Shown: one piece after another, positions 40,766-50,002 of the stretch
How positions within the stretch are numbered: the stretch's first letter is position 1
Layout of the letters: each line of letters begins with the position of its first letter
Assembly: GCA_021811235.1 (NCBI GenBank)
Contig: JAJZPG010000011.1
Location: 1-64,000 of the forward strand
Direction of reading: 5' to 3'
DNA from: Pseudomonadota bacterium
Lineage (GTDB): Bacteria > Pseudomonadota > Gammaproteobacteria > Burkholderiales > Thiobacillaceae
Length of the DNA: 64,000 bases
The notes under the pieces: model-generated
What the model saw: only the letters and a program-made list of their open reading frames with translations
The model's database searches: none
What the model was told of the DNA's origin: nothing
Translations under genes and position numbers: made by a program

Positions 40766-42897
40766 TGCGCAGTCTGATCGCCGCCGCCCTCATCGTGGGC
40801 ATCGTGCTGTTGGCGCTGCTGTTCAATGCCAGCGGCGACAGCGGCGCCTTCTCCGAAACTTTGCCCACCCTGTTCGTCGGCGGCGGGGTGTTGGGCGTGG
40901 CGCTGCTGGCCTTGCTCGGCTGGCGCATGTGGTGGTTGCAGAAGCGCATCCGACGCGGCGTGTTCGGCGCCAAGCTCACGCTGAAACTGCTGCTGATGTT
41001 CGGCGCCGTCGCCATGCTGCCGGGCCTGGTCGTGTACGGCGCCTCGGTGTTCTTTCTCAACCGTTCGATCGAAACCTGGTTCGACGTGCGGGTCGACAAT
41101 GCGCTCGCCTCCGGCGTCAACCTTGGGCAGGCCGCGCTCGACGATCTCCTGCGCGAGCTGGACAAGAAGGCGCAGCGCATGGCACTGACCCTGTCGGACG
41201 AGGGCATGGGCTCGATCATTACCAGCCTGTCCACCCTGCGCGAACAGAGCGCGGTGCAGGAACTGACCCTGTTCGACGAACGCGGCGGCGTGATCGCGCA
41301 TGTCAGCGGCGAGCGCACCACCCTGCTGCCGGTGCTGCCCGAGCGCGGCGTGCTGTGGCAGGTGCGGCAGGAGCAGCCCTACAGCCGCATCGAGGAAGTG
41401 CCCGAGCGTGGCCTCGTCATGCACGTCATCGTGCCGGTGTACACCAGCTCGATCACCGGCGAGACGCGCGTGCTGCAGCTGGTCCAGCCGGTGCCGGCGA
41501 GTCTGGCGCGCGACGCCCAGGCGGTGCAGCTGGCCTATCAGGAATATCAGCAGATTGCGGTGTCGCGGCTGGGGCTCAAGCGCATCTACGGCGTGGCACT
41601 CACGCTCACCCTGATGCTGGCGCTGCTGATGACCTTCGTCATCGCCTACCTGCTGTCGGAGCGGCTCGGCGCGCCGCTGCGCACGCTGGCGCGCGGCACC
41701 CGCGCGGTGGCCAAGGGCGATTTCTCGCAGATGCCGTCGGTGGCGAGTCGCGACGAACTGGGCGTGCTGATCCAGTCGTTCAACCGCATGACGCGGCAAC
41801 TGTCGGAGGCGCGCGAGCAGGCGGCGCAGAACCACCAGGAAACCGAACAGGCCAAGGCCTTCCTCGAGCGCGTGCTGGCGAACCTGTCGTCCGGCGTGAT
41901 GGTGCTCGACGAGGCGCTGCGGGTGCGCACGATCAACAGCGCGGCCGCCCATATCCTGGGCGTGGTCGAAGCGGCGCTGGACGGGCAGCCGCTCGCTGCG
42001 CTGGGCCCGTCGGATGAACCGCTGTACGGCTTCGGGGCGATGGTGGCGGCCCGCTTCGCCGAGCACGAGGGCGAGTGGCAGGAACAGGTCGACTACTCCG
42101 GCGAGGGCGGCAAGCAAACGCTGCTGCTGCGCGGCACCCGCCTGCCGCCGGGCGTCGAGCGCGGCTACGTGCTGGTGTTCGACGACGTGACCAAGCTGAT
42201 CGACGCCGAACGCAACGCCGCCTGGAGCGAGGTGGCGCGCCGGCTGGCGCACGAGATCAAGAATCCGCTGACGCCCATCCAGCTGTCGGCCGAGCGCATC
42301 GCGAAGAAGCTCGACGGCCGCCTGGAAGTGGCCGACGCCGAATTCCTCACCCGCGCCACCCAGACCATCGTCAACCAGGTCGCGGCCATGAAAAGCATGG
42401 TCGACGCCTTCGCCAATTACGCGCGGATGCCGCGCGCGCGGCTGGAAGCGCTCGACCTCAACGCGCTGGTGCACGAAGTGCTGGCGCTATATGACGCCAA
42501 GGCGCTCGGACTGCATCTGCAACTCGACGCCGGGCTGCCGCGCATTGCGGGCGATTCCACATTATTGCGTCAGGTGATACATAATCTGTTGCAAAATGCG
42601 CAGGATGCGCTGGCCGGCCACGATGCCCCGCGGGTGGAAGTGGCCACGCACCTCAAGAACCATGCAGTTTGTTTGACCGTAACGGACAATGGAGCCGGGT
42701 TTCCGGAGCACCTGATGACGCGGCTGTTCGAGCCCTACGCAACCACCAAGGCCAAAGGAACGGGCCTCGGTCTCGCCATCGTCAAGAAAATCGTGGAAGA
42801 ACATCACGGCAGGATCCAGATCGAAAACATCAAATCGGGCGGTGCCGCCATCCGCATCGCACTGCCCGTCCATGCGGCAGACGGAGAAAATACGTGA
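40765..42897 (+). CDS. ntrY: NtrY-like membrane sensor histidine kinase
   Basis: Sensor kinase of the NtrYX pair, linked in other proteobacteria to nitrogen use, respiration and envelope state. The ATG at 40765 overlaps the previous stop and gives 710 residues. Two N-terminal membrane helices plus a third near residue ~85 lead to a ~170-residue periplasmic sensor region, another helix near residue ~285, HAMP (APLRTLARGTRAVAKGDFSQ) and PAS. The kinase core has its phosphoacceptor His at ~496 in RRLAHEIKNPLTP. The ATPase end shows LQNAQDAL, DNGAGFPE and GTGLGLAIVKKI. Confidence 0.93.
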   Translation: MRSLIAAALIVGIVLLALLFNASGDSGAFSETLPTLFVGGGVLGVALLALLGWRMWWLQKRIRRGVFGAKLTLKLLLMFGAVAMLPGLVVYGASVFFLNRSIETWFDVRVDNALASGVNLGQAALDDLLRELDKKAQRMALTLSDEGMGSIITSLSTLREQSAVQELTLFDERGGVIAHVSGERTTLLPVLPERGVLWQVRQEQPYSRIEEVPERGLVMHVIVPVYTSSITGETRVLQLVQPVPASLARDAQAVQLAYQEYQQIAVSRLGLKRIYGVALTLTLMLALLMTFVIAYLLSERLGAPLRTLARGTRAVAKGDFSQMPSVASRDELGVLIQSFNRMTRQLSEAREQAAQNHQETEQAKAFLERVLANLSSGVMVLDEALRVRTINSAAAHILGVVEAALDGQPLAALGPSDEPLYGFGAMVAARFAEHEGEWQEQVDYSGEGGKQTLLLRGTRLPPGVERGYVLVFDDVTKLIDAERNAAWSEVARRLAHEIKNPLTPIQLSAERIAKKLDGRLEVADAEFLTRATQTIVNQVAAMKSMVDAFANYARMPRARLEALDLNALVHEVLALYDAKALGLHLQLDAGLPRIAGDSTLLRQVIHNLLQNAQDALAGHDAPRVEVATHLKNHAVCLTVTDNGAGFPEHLMTRLFEPYATTKAKGTGLGLAIVKKIVEEHHGRIQIENIKSGGAAIRIALPVHAADGENT

Positions 42898-44168
42898 GCG
42901 GGCATATTCTCGTCGTCGACGACGAAGTAGGCATTCGTGAGTTGTTGTCGGAAATCCTCACCGACGAGGGTTACGACGTACACCTGGCGGAAAACGCCGA
43001 AGCGGCGCGGGCCTTCCGTTCCCAGCGCCGTCCCGACCTGGTGCTGCTCGACATCTGGATGCCCGACACCGACGGCGTCACCCTGCTGAAGGAATGGGCG
43101 GGCGGCGGCCAGCTGACCATGCCGGTGGTGATGATGTCCGGCCACGGCACCATCGATACCGCGGTCGAAGCCACCAAGCTCGGCGCCGCCGATTTCCTGG
43201 AAAAACCGGTGGCGCTGGCCAAGCTGATCGACACCGTCAACAAGGCGATCAAGCGTGGCGTGGCGCTGCCGCGGCGCGCACCCAGCATGGATCTGTCGGC
43301 GCTCGGGCGCAGCCCGCTGATTCTCGAACTGAAAAAGCGCCTCTCCCAGATCGCCGGCAATACCGCGCCGGTCCTGTTCCTGGGCGAAGCGGGCAGCGGC
43401 TTCGAAATCTGCGCGCACTTCCTGCACCAGCCCGCTACCGCCTGGGTCGAGATCAAGGACCGTGCGCGGCTGGTATCCGACCCGCTGAGCTTCGTCGAGA
43501 CGCTCGGCAACGGCACCCTCTATCTGCCCGAGGTGTGCGACCTGGCACGTCTCGAGCAGAAGGGCTTGGGACTGCTGCTCGACCGCATCGAAGGCAGCGG
43601 CGCGCGCCTGGTGTGCGCCAGCAGCCGCAGCCTCGACGCCATGGTCGCGGCGGGTGAATTCGACAGCAGGCTGTTCTACCGCATTTCCAGCCTCGCCATC
43701 CAGGTGCCGCCGCTGCGGGACCACCGCGAGGACGTGCCCGACGTCGCCAACTTCATGCTGGCGCAGCTGATCGAGGCGGGCGTCTGCCCGGTTCGCCGGC
43801 TCACCACGCCGGCGCTCAACCAGCTGCGCAACTTCGACTGGCCCGGCAACCTGCCGCAACTCAACAATGTCGTGCGCACGCTCGCGGTCACCGCGCTGTC
43901 GAGCGAGATCGACGCCACCGACGTCAATCGCGTGCTCGCGCCGATGAAGCAGGCGGCACCCGCGGTGGCGCACGGCATTCCGCTGGACATCCCGTTGCGC
44001 GAGGCGCGCGATGCCTTCGAGCGCATGTATTTCGAGCACCTGATCCAGAAGGAAGGGGGCAGCATGACGCGGGTCGCCGACAAGTCGGGGCTGGAACGCA
44101 CCCATCTCTACCGCAAGCTCAAGCAGCTCAACATCCGGCATGGCCGCCGCCTCGACGACGATCTGTAG
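42894..44168 (+). CDS. ntrX: NtrX-like response regulator with degenerate AAA+ domain
   Basis: Partner of NtrY. The GTG at 42894 shares GTGA with the ntrY stop and gives 424 residues. The receiver domain is intact, with Asp53 in LVLLDIWMP and the Asp9-Asp10 pair. The central domain descends from sigma54 activators but looks inactive. The P-loop reads GEAGSGFE, with Phe170 in place of the essential lysine, and the GAFTGA loop that touches sigma54 is missing, with local shortening. A Fis-type helix-turn-helix (TRVADKSGLERTHLYRKLKQL) remains. It should bind DNA without acting as a sigma54 activator. Confidence 0.92.
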   Translation: MSGHILVVDDEVGIRELLSEILTDEGYDVHLAENAEAARAFRSQRRPDLVLLDIWMPDTDGVTLLKEWAGGGQLTMPVVMMSGHGTIDTAVEATKLGAADFLEKPVALAKLIDTVNKAIKRGVALPRRAPSMDLSALGRSPLILELKKRLSQIAGNTAPVLFLGEAGSGFEICAHFLHQPATAWVEIKDRARLVSDPLSFVETLGNGTLYLPEVCDLARLEQKGLGLLLDRIEGSGARLVCASSRSLDAMVAAGEFDSRLFYRISSLAIQVPPLRDHREDVPDVANFMLAQLIEAGVCPVRRLTTPALNQLRNFDWPGNLPQLNNVVRTLAVTALSSEIDATDVNRVLAPMKQAAPAVAHGIPLDIPLREARDAFERMYFEHLIQKEGGSMTRVADKSGLERTHLYRKLKQLNIRHGRRLDDDL

Positions 44169-44183
44169 GCGCAGGGTTTCCAC

Positions 44184-45557
44184 GTGAAAATCATCATCCT
44201 CGGCGCCGGCCAGGTCGGCGCCAACCTGGCGGAAAGCCTGGTTGCCGAAAACAACGACATCACCGTCATCGACCTCGACGCCGCCCGTCTGGCGCTGCTG
44301 CAGGACCGTTTCGACCTGCGCACCGTGCGCGGCCATGCCGCGCACCCCTCGATCCTCAAGAAAGCCGGCGCGGACGACGCCGACATGCTGGTCGCGGTGA
44401 CGCAAAGCGACGAGACCAACCTGGTGGCGTGCCGGCTCGCCGCCACCCTGTTCAACATTCCCACCCGCATCGCGCGCATCCGCTCCAACGACTTTCTCGG
44501 ACTCGAGGCCGGCTTTCTCGCCGAGCATTTCGGCGTCGACGACGTCATCAGCCCCGAGCAGGAGGTGACCGACACCCTGCGCCGCCTGATCGAACACCCG
44601 GAGGCGCTGCAAGTGCTCGACTTCGCCGCAGGCAAGATTCGCCTGGTGGCGGTGCGTGCCTATCACGGCGGTCCGCTGGTGGGGCACGAGTTGCAGGACA
44701 TCAAGCGCCACATGCCGAACCTGGAGTGCCGCATCCCGGCGATCTACCGTCGCGACCGCGGCATCGTCCCCAAGGGCATCACGGTGATCGAGCCCGGCGA
44801 CGAGGTGTTCTTTCTAGCTCGCAAGCAGGACATCCCCTCGGTGATGCGTGAACTGCGCCGCATGGAGCGGCCGGTCAAGCGCGTCATGATCGCCGGCGGC
44901 GGCAACATCGGCCGGCGCCTGGCGGCGCGGATCGAGCGCGACTACGACGTCAAGGTGATCGACCACAACAAGACCGTCAGCAACCTGCTGGCCGAGCAGC
45001 TGCATCACACGCTGGTCCTGCAGGGCGACGCCACCGACGAAGACCTGCTGGAGCAGGAGAACATCGAATCGATCGACGTGTTCTGCGCGCTCACCAACGA
45101 CGACGAAGACAACATCATGTCGGCGCTGCTCGCCAAGCGCATGGGCGCGCAGCGGGTGATCGCGCTGATCAACCGCTCGGCGTACGTCAACCTGGTGCAG
45201 GGCGGCGAGATCGATATCGCCATCTCGCCGGCGCAGGCGACGGTCGGACCGCTTCTGTCGAAGATCCGCCGCGGCGACATGGCGGCGGTGCACAGCCTGC
45301 GCCGCGGCGCCGCCGAAGTGCTCGAAATCGTCGTCCACGGGGACATGAAGACCTCCAAGGTCGTCGGCCGGCGCATCGGCGACGTGGCGCTGCCGGAAGG
45401 CGCCTCGATCGCAGCCATCATCCGCAACGAGGATGTCGTCATCGCGCACCACGACACGCTGATCGAGGCGGAAGACCACCTCATCGTGTTCGCGCTCAAC
45501 AAACGCATCATTCCCAAGGTCGAAAAACTGTTCCAGGTCGGATTCGGCTTCTTCTGA
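44184..45557 (+). CDS. trkA: Trk potassium uptake regulatory subunit TrkA
   Basis: Cytoplasmic NAD-binding gating protein of the Trk potassium system. The 457 residues, from a GTG at 44184, contain two RCK units. Each has a Rossmann motif (IIILGAGQVGANLAE and VMIAGGGNIGRRLA) followed by a TrkA-C ligand domain. The length is that of a full two-unit TrkA. The gene leads directly into two trkH genes, which gives a complete transporter set. Confidence 0.96.
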   Translation: MKIIILGAGQVGANLAESLVAENNDITVIDLDAARLALLQDRFDLRTVRGHAAHPSILKKAGADDADMLVAVTQSDETNLVACRLAATLFNIPTRIARIRSNDFLGLEAGFLAEHFGVDDVISPEQEVTDTLRRLIEHPEALQVLDFAAGKIRLVAVRAYHGGPLVGHELQDIKRHMPNLECRIPAIYRRDRGIVPKGITVIEPGDEVFFLARKQDIPSVMRELRRMERPVKRVMIAGGGNIGRRLAARIERDYDVKVIDHNKTVSNLLAEQLHHTLVLQGDATDEDLLEQENIESIDVFCALTNDDEDNIMSALLAKRMGAQRVIALINRSAYVNLVQGGEIDIAISPAQATVGPLLSKIRRGDMAAVHSLRRGAAEVLEIVVHGDMKTSKVVGRRIGDVALPEGASIAAIIRNEDVVIAHHDTLIEAEDHLIVFALNKRIIPKVEKLFQVGFGFF

Positions 45558-45563
45558 GCCCCT

Positions 45564-47021
45564 ATGCACCGTCTTGCCCCTGTTCTGCACGTGCTTGGCC
45601 TGGTGATCCTGATTTTCTCCTTCACCATGCTGGCACCGCTGCTGACGGCGCTTTTTGTCCACGACGCGGCGCAATACGCGTTCGACGAATCCTTTGCCGC
45701 CACGTTGATCGCCGGCTTTGTCCTGTGGCTGGTCGGGCGGCGCTGGCGGCGCGAGCTCAAGGTGCGCGACGGCTTCCTGCTGGTGCTGCTGGTGTGGACC
45801 GGGCTGCCCGCATTCGCCACCCTGCCTTTCCTGATCTACGCGCCGGACATGAGCTTCACCGACGCGTATTTCGAGACCATTTCGGGACTGACCACCACCG
45901 GCGCGACGGTGATGAGCGGACTCGACACCCTGCCGCCCTCCCTCAACCTGTGGCGCCATCTGCTCAACTGGCTGGGCGGCATGGGCATCATCGTGCTGGC
46001 GGTGGCGATCCTGCCACTGCTGGGAATCGGCGGCCGGCAGCTGCTGAAGGCCGAGTTGCCCGGCCCGATCAAGGACAGCAAGCTCACCCCCCGCATCGCC
46101 GACACCGCCAAGCTGCTGTGGGCGATGTATGCAGTGCTCACCATGCTGTGCGTGCTGGCGCTCAAGCTTGCCGGCATGAGCTGGTTCGATGCCGTCTGCC
46201 ACGCCTTCGCCGCGCTCAGCCTGGGCGGGTTTTCAACTCACGATGCCAGTGTCGGCTATTTCGATTCGCCGCTGATCGAGGCGGTATTGATCGTTTTCAT
46301 GTTGCTGGCGGCGCTCAATTTCGTGACCCATTTTCTGGCCTTCCGCCAGCGCAGCCTGGCGGCCTACCGGGATGACCCCGAGGTCGCAGGCGTGCTCGGC
46401 CTGGTGATCATCAGCTGTCTCGGCATCAGCCTGTATGTCTGGCAGGCCGGCGTCTATCCGGAATTCCTCACGGCCTTGCGCCACGTCAGCTTCAACCTGG
46501 TCTCGATCGCCACCGATTGCGGCTTTGCCAGCACCGACTTCAACAGCTGGCCGATTTTTGCGCCGATGTGGATGCTGTTCCTCTCCTGCATCACCGCAAG
46601 TTCCGGTTCCACCGGCGGCGGCCTGAAGATGATCCGCGCGGTGCTGATGTTCCGCCAGGGCGTGCGCGAGCTGGAGCACCAGTTGCATCCCGCCGCGCGA
46701 CTGCCGGTCAAGATCGGCACCCACGCGGTGCCCAACCAGATCGTGTTCGCGGTGCAGGCCTTCGTCATGATGTACGTCGCCACCATCGTCATGGCGACGA
46801 TGGTGCTGCTGGCCAGCGGGCTCGATTTCGTCAGTGCGTTTTCCGCCGTCATCGCCTGCATCAACAATGCGGGCCCCGGGCTCAACGAAGTCGGACCGGC
46901 AACCAACTATGCCGGGCTGAACGATTTCCAGACGTGGACCCTGGCGTTAACCATGCTGCTCGGGCGGCTCGAACTGTTCACGGTGTTCGTGCTGTTCACC
47001 CGCGCCTTCTGGCGCGCCTGA
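45564..47021 (+). CDS. trkH: Trk potassium channel subunit TrkH (first copy)
   Basis: Membrane pore subunit of Trk. The 485 residues have four M1-P-M2 repeats. The selectivity-filter loops read GLTTTGATVMSG, GGFSTHDAS, CGFASTDFN and NNAGPGLNEVGP, and the gating-loop region holds SGSTGGGLKM. It begins 6 bases after trkA. It is about as long as the second copy and clearly related to it. This copy carries the fuller TTTGAT form of the first filter loop. Confidence 0.95.
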   Translation: MHRLAPVLHVLGLVILIFSFTMLAPLLTALFVHDAAQYAFDESFAATLIAGFVLWLVGRRWRRELKVRDGFLLVLLVWTGLPAFATLPFLIYAPDMSFTDAYFETISGLTTTGATVMSGLDTLPPSLNLWRHLLNWLGGMGIIVLAVAILPLLGIGGRQLLKAELPGPIKDSKLTPRIADTAKLLWAMYAVLTMLCVLALKLAGMSWFDAVCHAFAALSLGGFSTHDASVGYFDSPLIEAVLIVFMLLAALNFVTHFLAFRQRSLAAYRDDPEVAGVLGLVIISCLGISLYVWQAGVYPEFLTALRHVSFNLVSIATDCGFASTDFNSWPIFAPMWMLFLSCITASSGSTGGGLKMIRAVLMFRQGVRELEHQLHPAARLPVKIGTHAVPNQIVFAVQAFVMMYVATIVMATMVLLASGLDFVSAFSAVIACINNAGPGLNEVGPATNYAGLNDFQTWTLALTMLLGRLELFTVFVLFTRAFWRA

Positions 47022-47076
47022 AGGCGGTCGCTGGTAACATCGCCTTCATGTCGATTCCGGTTAGACGGAACGTTTG

Positions 47077-48534
47077 ATGTCGCAAATCCTGCCTGTCGTC
47101 CACATCCTGTCGAAAGTGCTGATGCTGTTTGCGTTGGCCTTTCTGCTGCCGCTCGGCGTGTCGATCGCGCTGAACGACGGCGCGCAGCTGGCGTATGACG
47201 AAGCCATCCTGATCACTTTTCTTTCCGGGGCGGTGCTATGGCTGGTTTCGCGCCGCGGCAAGCGCGAACTGCAGACGCGCGACGGCTTTCTGCTGGTGGT
47301 GCTGATCTGGGCCGTGCTGCCGGTGTATTCGGCGATCCCCCTGCTCGCCCACATACCGGAGCTCAGCTTCACCGATGCCTATTTCGAGGCCGTCTCGGGG
47401 TTGACGGCGACCGGCGCTACCGTACTGTCCGGGCTCGACACCCTGCCGCCCTCGATCAACATCTGGCGCACCCAGATGCACTGGATCGGCGGCATGGGCG
47501 TGATCGTGCTGGTGGTCGCGGTGCTGCCCATGCTGGGCGTCGGCGGCCGTCAGCTGTTCAAGGCCGAAACGCCGACGCCGATGAAGGACAGCAAGCTCAC
47601 CCCGCGCATGGCCGAAACCGCCAAGGGCTTGTGGCAGGTCTATGCGCTGATCACCCTCGTCTGCATGGCCGCGCTGTGGGCCGGCGGCATGAGCTGGATC
47701 GATGCCGTGGTCCACGGCTTCAGCGTGATGGGGCTGGGCGGGTTGTCGTCGCACGACGCCAGCATGGCCTACTTCGACTCGGTGCTGCTCGAGAGCATTG
47801 TCATGCTGTTCGCGCTGATCGCCGCGGTCAGCTTTTCCACCCACTTCATGGCTTTCCACACGCGCAGCTTGCTGAGCTACCGCTTCGATTCGGAAATCCG
47901 CTGGACCTTCGGCGTGCTCGGCGTCAGCGTCCTCGTCCTCACCGCGTTCCTGCTGTACAAGGGCTTCTACCTCGATTTTCCCGAAGCCTTCCGCCACGCC
48001 GCGTTCAACACCGTTTCGGTCGCCACCACACTCGGCTTTTCCACCACCGACTACAACGTGTGGCCGTATTTCGCGCCGCTGTGGATGCTCTTCCTGTCGA
48101 GCTTCGTCGCCAGCTCCGGTTCCACCGGCGGCGGCATCAAGATGCTGCGGGCGGTGCTGCTCTACAAGCAGGTCTATCGCGAACTCACCAAGCTGGTGCA
48201 TCCCAGCGCGCAGGTCCACACCAAGCTCGGCACCCAACCGGTCCCGCCCAAGATCATCTACGCGGTGCTGGCCTTCCTGTTCATCTACGTCGCGTCGATC
48301 GTCCTCCTGTCCTTCGTCCTGTCCGCGTCGGGTCTGGACGTCTTCACCGCGTTCACCGCGGTGGTGGCGATGGTCAACAACACCGGCCCCGGCCTCGGCC
48401 AGGTCGGCCCCGCCAGCACCTACGCCGTGCTCAACGACTTCCAGACCTGGGTATGCAGTTTCGCCATGCTGTTGGGACGGCTGGAGTTCTTCACCTTGCT
48501 GGTGGTGCTGACGCCGGTTTTCTGGAGAAAGTGA
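47077..48534 (+). CDS. trkH: Trk potassium channel subunit TrkH (second copy)
   Basis: A second TrkH with 485 residues from the ATG at 47077. The four filter loops read GLTATGATVLSG, GGLSSHDAS, LGFSTTDYN and NNTGPGLGQVGP. The first loop changes TTTGAT to TATGAT relative to its neighbour, and loop 3 also differs. A paralogous pair sharing one TrkA may give two potassium affinities or ion preferences, but this is inference. The gap after the first copy is 55 bases. The stop overlaps the next start. Confidence 0.95.
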   Translation: MSQILPVVHILSKVLMLFALAFLLPLGVSIALNDGAQLAYDEAILITFLSGAVLWLVSRRGKRELQTRDGFLLVVLIWAVLPVYSAIPLLAHIPELSFTDAYFEAVSGLTATGATVLSGLDTLPPSINIWRTQMHWIGGMGVIVLVVAVLPMLGVGGRQLFKAETPTPMKDSKLTPRMAETAKGLWQVYALITLVCMAALWAGGMSWIDAVVHGFSVMGLGGLSSHDASMAYFDSVLLESIVMLFALIAAVSFSTHFMAFHTRSLLSYRFDSEIRWTFGVLGVSVLVLTAFLLYKGFYLDFPEAFRHAAFNTVSVATTLGFSTTDYNVWPYFAPLWMLFLSSFVASSGSTGGGIKMLRAVLLYKQVYRELTKLVHPSAQVHTKLGTQPVPPKIIYAVLAFLFIYVASIVLLSFVLSASGLDVFTAFTAVVAMVNNTGPGLGQVGPASTYAVLNDFQTWVCSFAMLLGRLEFFTLLVVLTPVFWRK

Positions 48535-48869
48535 TGTCCATGATCGACAATTTCGAAGCCATGCTCGCCGCCGGCCGCGACAACGCGCTGCTGCGCTATT
48601 CGCTCGGCAACGAATACCTCAAAGCGGGCGATGCCGCCAAGGCGGCCGAGCACCTGCGCCGCGCGGTCGAGCACGACCCGAAGTATTCGGCCGCCTGGAA
48701 GCTGCTCGGCCGCGCGCTTGCCGACGCGAATGCGTTGGACGAGGCGCTCGCCGCCTACCGTCAGGGCATCGCGGTGGCCGAGGCGCGCGGCGACGTGCAG
48801 GCGGCCAAGGAGATGGGCGTGTTCACGCGGCGAATTGAAAAGCAGCTTGGGTTAAAATCCGGGGATTGA
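48534..48869 (+). CDS. small TPR protein
   Basis: A 111-residue cytoplasmic protein made almost entirely of tetratricopeptide helices: RYSLGNEYLKAGDAAKAAEH, LRRAVEHDPKYSAAWKLLGR and ALADANALDEALAAYRQGIA form about two and a half repeats. The ATG at 48534 overlaps the trkH stop, with GGAGAAAG upstream. It probably scaffolds a protein contact. The partner is unknown and no catalytic residues are seen. The position between trkH and yggX gives no firm hint. Confidence 0.88.
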   Translation: MSMIDNFEAMLAAGRDNALLRYSLGNEYLKAGDAAKAAEHLRRAVEHDPKYSAAWKLLGRALADANALDEALAAYRQGIAVAEARGDVQAAKEMGVFTRRIEKQLGLKSGD

Positions 48870-48887
48870 ATTTTTCAGGAGCAGCAA

Positions 48888-49163
48888 ATGACGCGCATGG
48901 TGAATTGTGTGAAGCTCGGCCGCGAAGCCGAAGGCCTGGCTTTCCCGCCGGTGCCGGGCGAGCTTGGCAAGAAGATTTTCGAGAACGTGTCGAAGGAAGC
49001 CTGGAGCGGCTGGCAGCGCCAGCAGACCATGCTGATCAACGAGAACCGCCTCAATCTGGCCGACCCGCAGGCGCGCAGCTACCTGATGGAACAGATGAGC
49101 CGCTACTTCTTCGGCGGCGGCAATGTCGATGCGGCTGCAGGCTACGTGCCGCCCAGCAAGTAA
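48888..49163 (+). CDS. yggX: YggX family Fe(II)-trafficking protein
   Basis: Small protein linked to iron trafficking and protection of iron-sulfur clusters from oxidative damage. It has 91 residues with the family start [20 protein letters not shown], including the conserved Cys7. The run [19 protein letters not shown] is present. An AGGAG site is 7 bases upstream. A strong palindromic terminator follows. The gene ends the long plus-strand run that began with def. Confidence 0.95.
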   Translation: MTRMVNCVKLGREAEGLAFPPVPGELGKKIFENVSKEAWSGWQRQQTMLINENRLNLADPQARSYLMEQMSRYFFGGGNVDAAAGYVPPSK

Positions 49164-49176
49164 GGCAAGGATGGCG

Positions 49177-49214
49177 CAATGGAAACGGGCTCCCGCGGGA
49201 GCCCGTTTCCATTG
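49177..49214. terminator. bidirectional terminator between yggX and phoU
   Basis: A perfect 38-base palindrome, CAATGGAAACGGGCTCCCG and its exact mirror, centred at 49195/49196 between two convergent genes. The G/C core with flanking AAAC/GTTT can end both transcripts. Confidence 0.85.
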
Positions 49215-49228
49215 CCGCAGGCGGTCGG

Positions 49229-49930
49229 TCAAAGCACTTCCTTCTCGATTTCTTCCAGCGAGGTGTGGCGCACGTCCTTGCCCTTGACCATGTAGACGAC
49301 GTATTCCGACATGTTCTTGGCGTGGTCGCCCATGCGTTCGATCGCCTTGGTGACGAACAGGATGTCGATGAAGACCGAGATGGTGCGCGGGTCTTCCATC
49401 ATGTAGGTGATGAGGTGGCGCAGGTTGAGGCGGAATTCTTCGTCGACCGACTGGTCCTGGCGCGCGATCTCCACCGCCTTGGTGGCGTCGAGACGGGCGA
49501 ACCCGTCGAGCGCCTTCCTCAGCATGTCGAGCACCAGGTCGCCCATGTATTTGACTTCGGAGAAGCGCGGCAGGCTGATGCGCTCGGCCTGGTGGATCAG
49601 CTTCGCCATGCGCGCGATCTTGGCGGCCTCGTCGCCGATGCGTTCGAGGTCGGTGATGGTCTTCACCACCATCATCACCATGCGCAGGTCGGAGGCGGTG
49701 GGCTGGCGCCGCGCGATGATGTGGGTGCAGTCCTCGTCGATCGCCACTTCCAGTGCATTGACGTTGTGGTCGTTGGTGTCCACCCGGCTGGCCAATTCCA
49801 TGTTGCCCGAGATGAGCGCCTCGATCGCGTTGGTGATTTGTTCCTCGACTAGGCCACCCATTTTCAGCACGCTGGCACGCACGGCTTCCAGCTCGGCGTC
49901 GAACTGCTTGTAGGTATGTTCAGTTGGCAC
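49229..49930 (-). CDS. phoU: phosphate system regulator PhoU
   Basis: Cytoplasmic negative regulator that links the Pst phosphate transporter to the PhoR/PhoB sensor pair. The 233 residues form two three-helix PhoU repeats with the metal-binding motifs EVAIDEDCTHIIARRQPTA and DLERIGDEAAKIAR in the first, and KAIERMGDHAKNMSEYVVYM in the second. The start MPTEHTYKQFDAEL fits. No pst or phoBR gene lies beside it, so this is an orphan location. Confidence 0.96.
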   Translation of the reverse strand: MPTEHTYKQFDAELEAVRASVLKMGGLVEEQITNAIEALISGNMELASRVDTNDHNVNALEVAIDEDCTHIIARRQPTASDLRMVMMVVKTITDLERIGDEAAKIARMAKLIHQAERISLPRFSEVKYMGDLVLDMLRKALDGFARLDATKAVEIARQDQSVDEEFRLNLRHLITYMMEDPRTISVFIDILFVTKAIERMGDHAKNMSEYVVYMVKGKDVRHTSLEEIEKEVL

Positions 49931-50002
49931 GGTGTTGCCCTCTCCAGTAATCCACTTTTAATTATATGCCCCGTTTTATGACGCTTCCATGTCCGACAAG
50001 GT

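Noticed and set aside
44173-44188. Fifth parS-like sequence GTTTCCACGTGAAAAT before trkA
   Set aside because: An extra C breaks the palindrome and several core positions mismatch. It overlaps the trkA start region and looks like chance.
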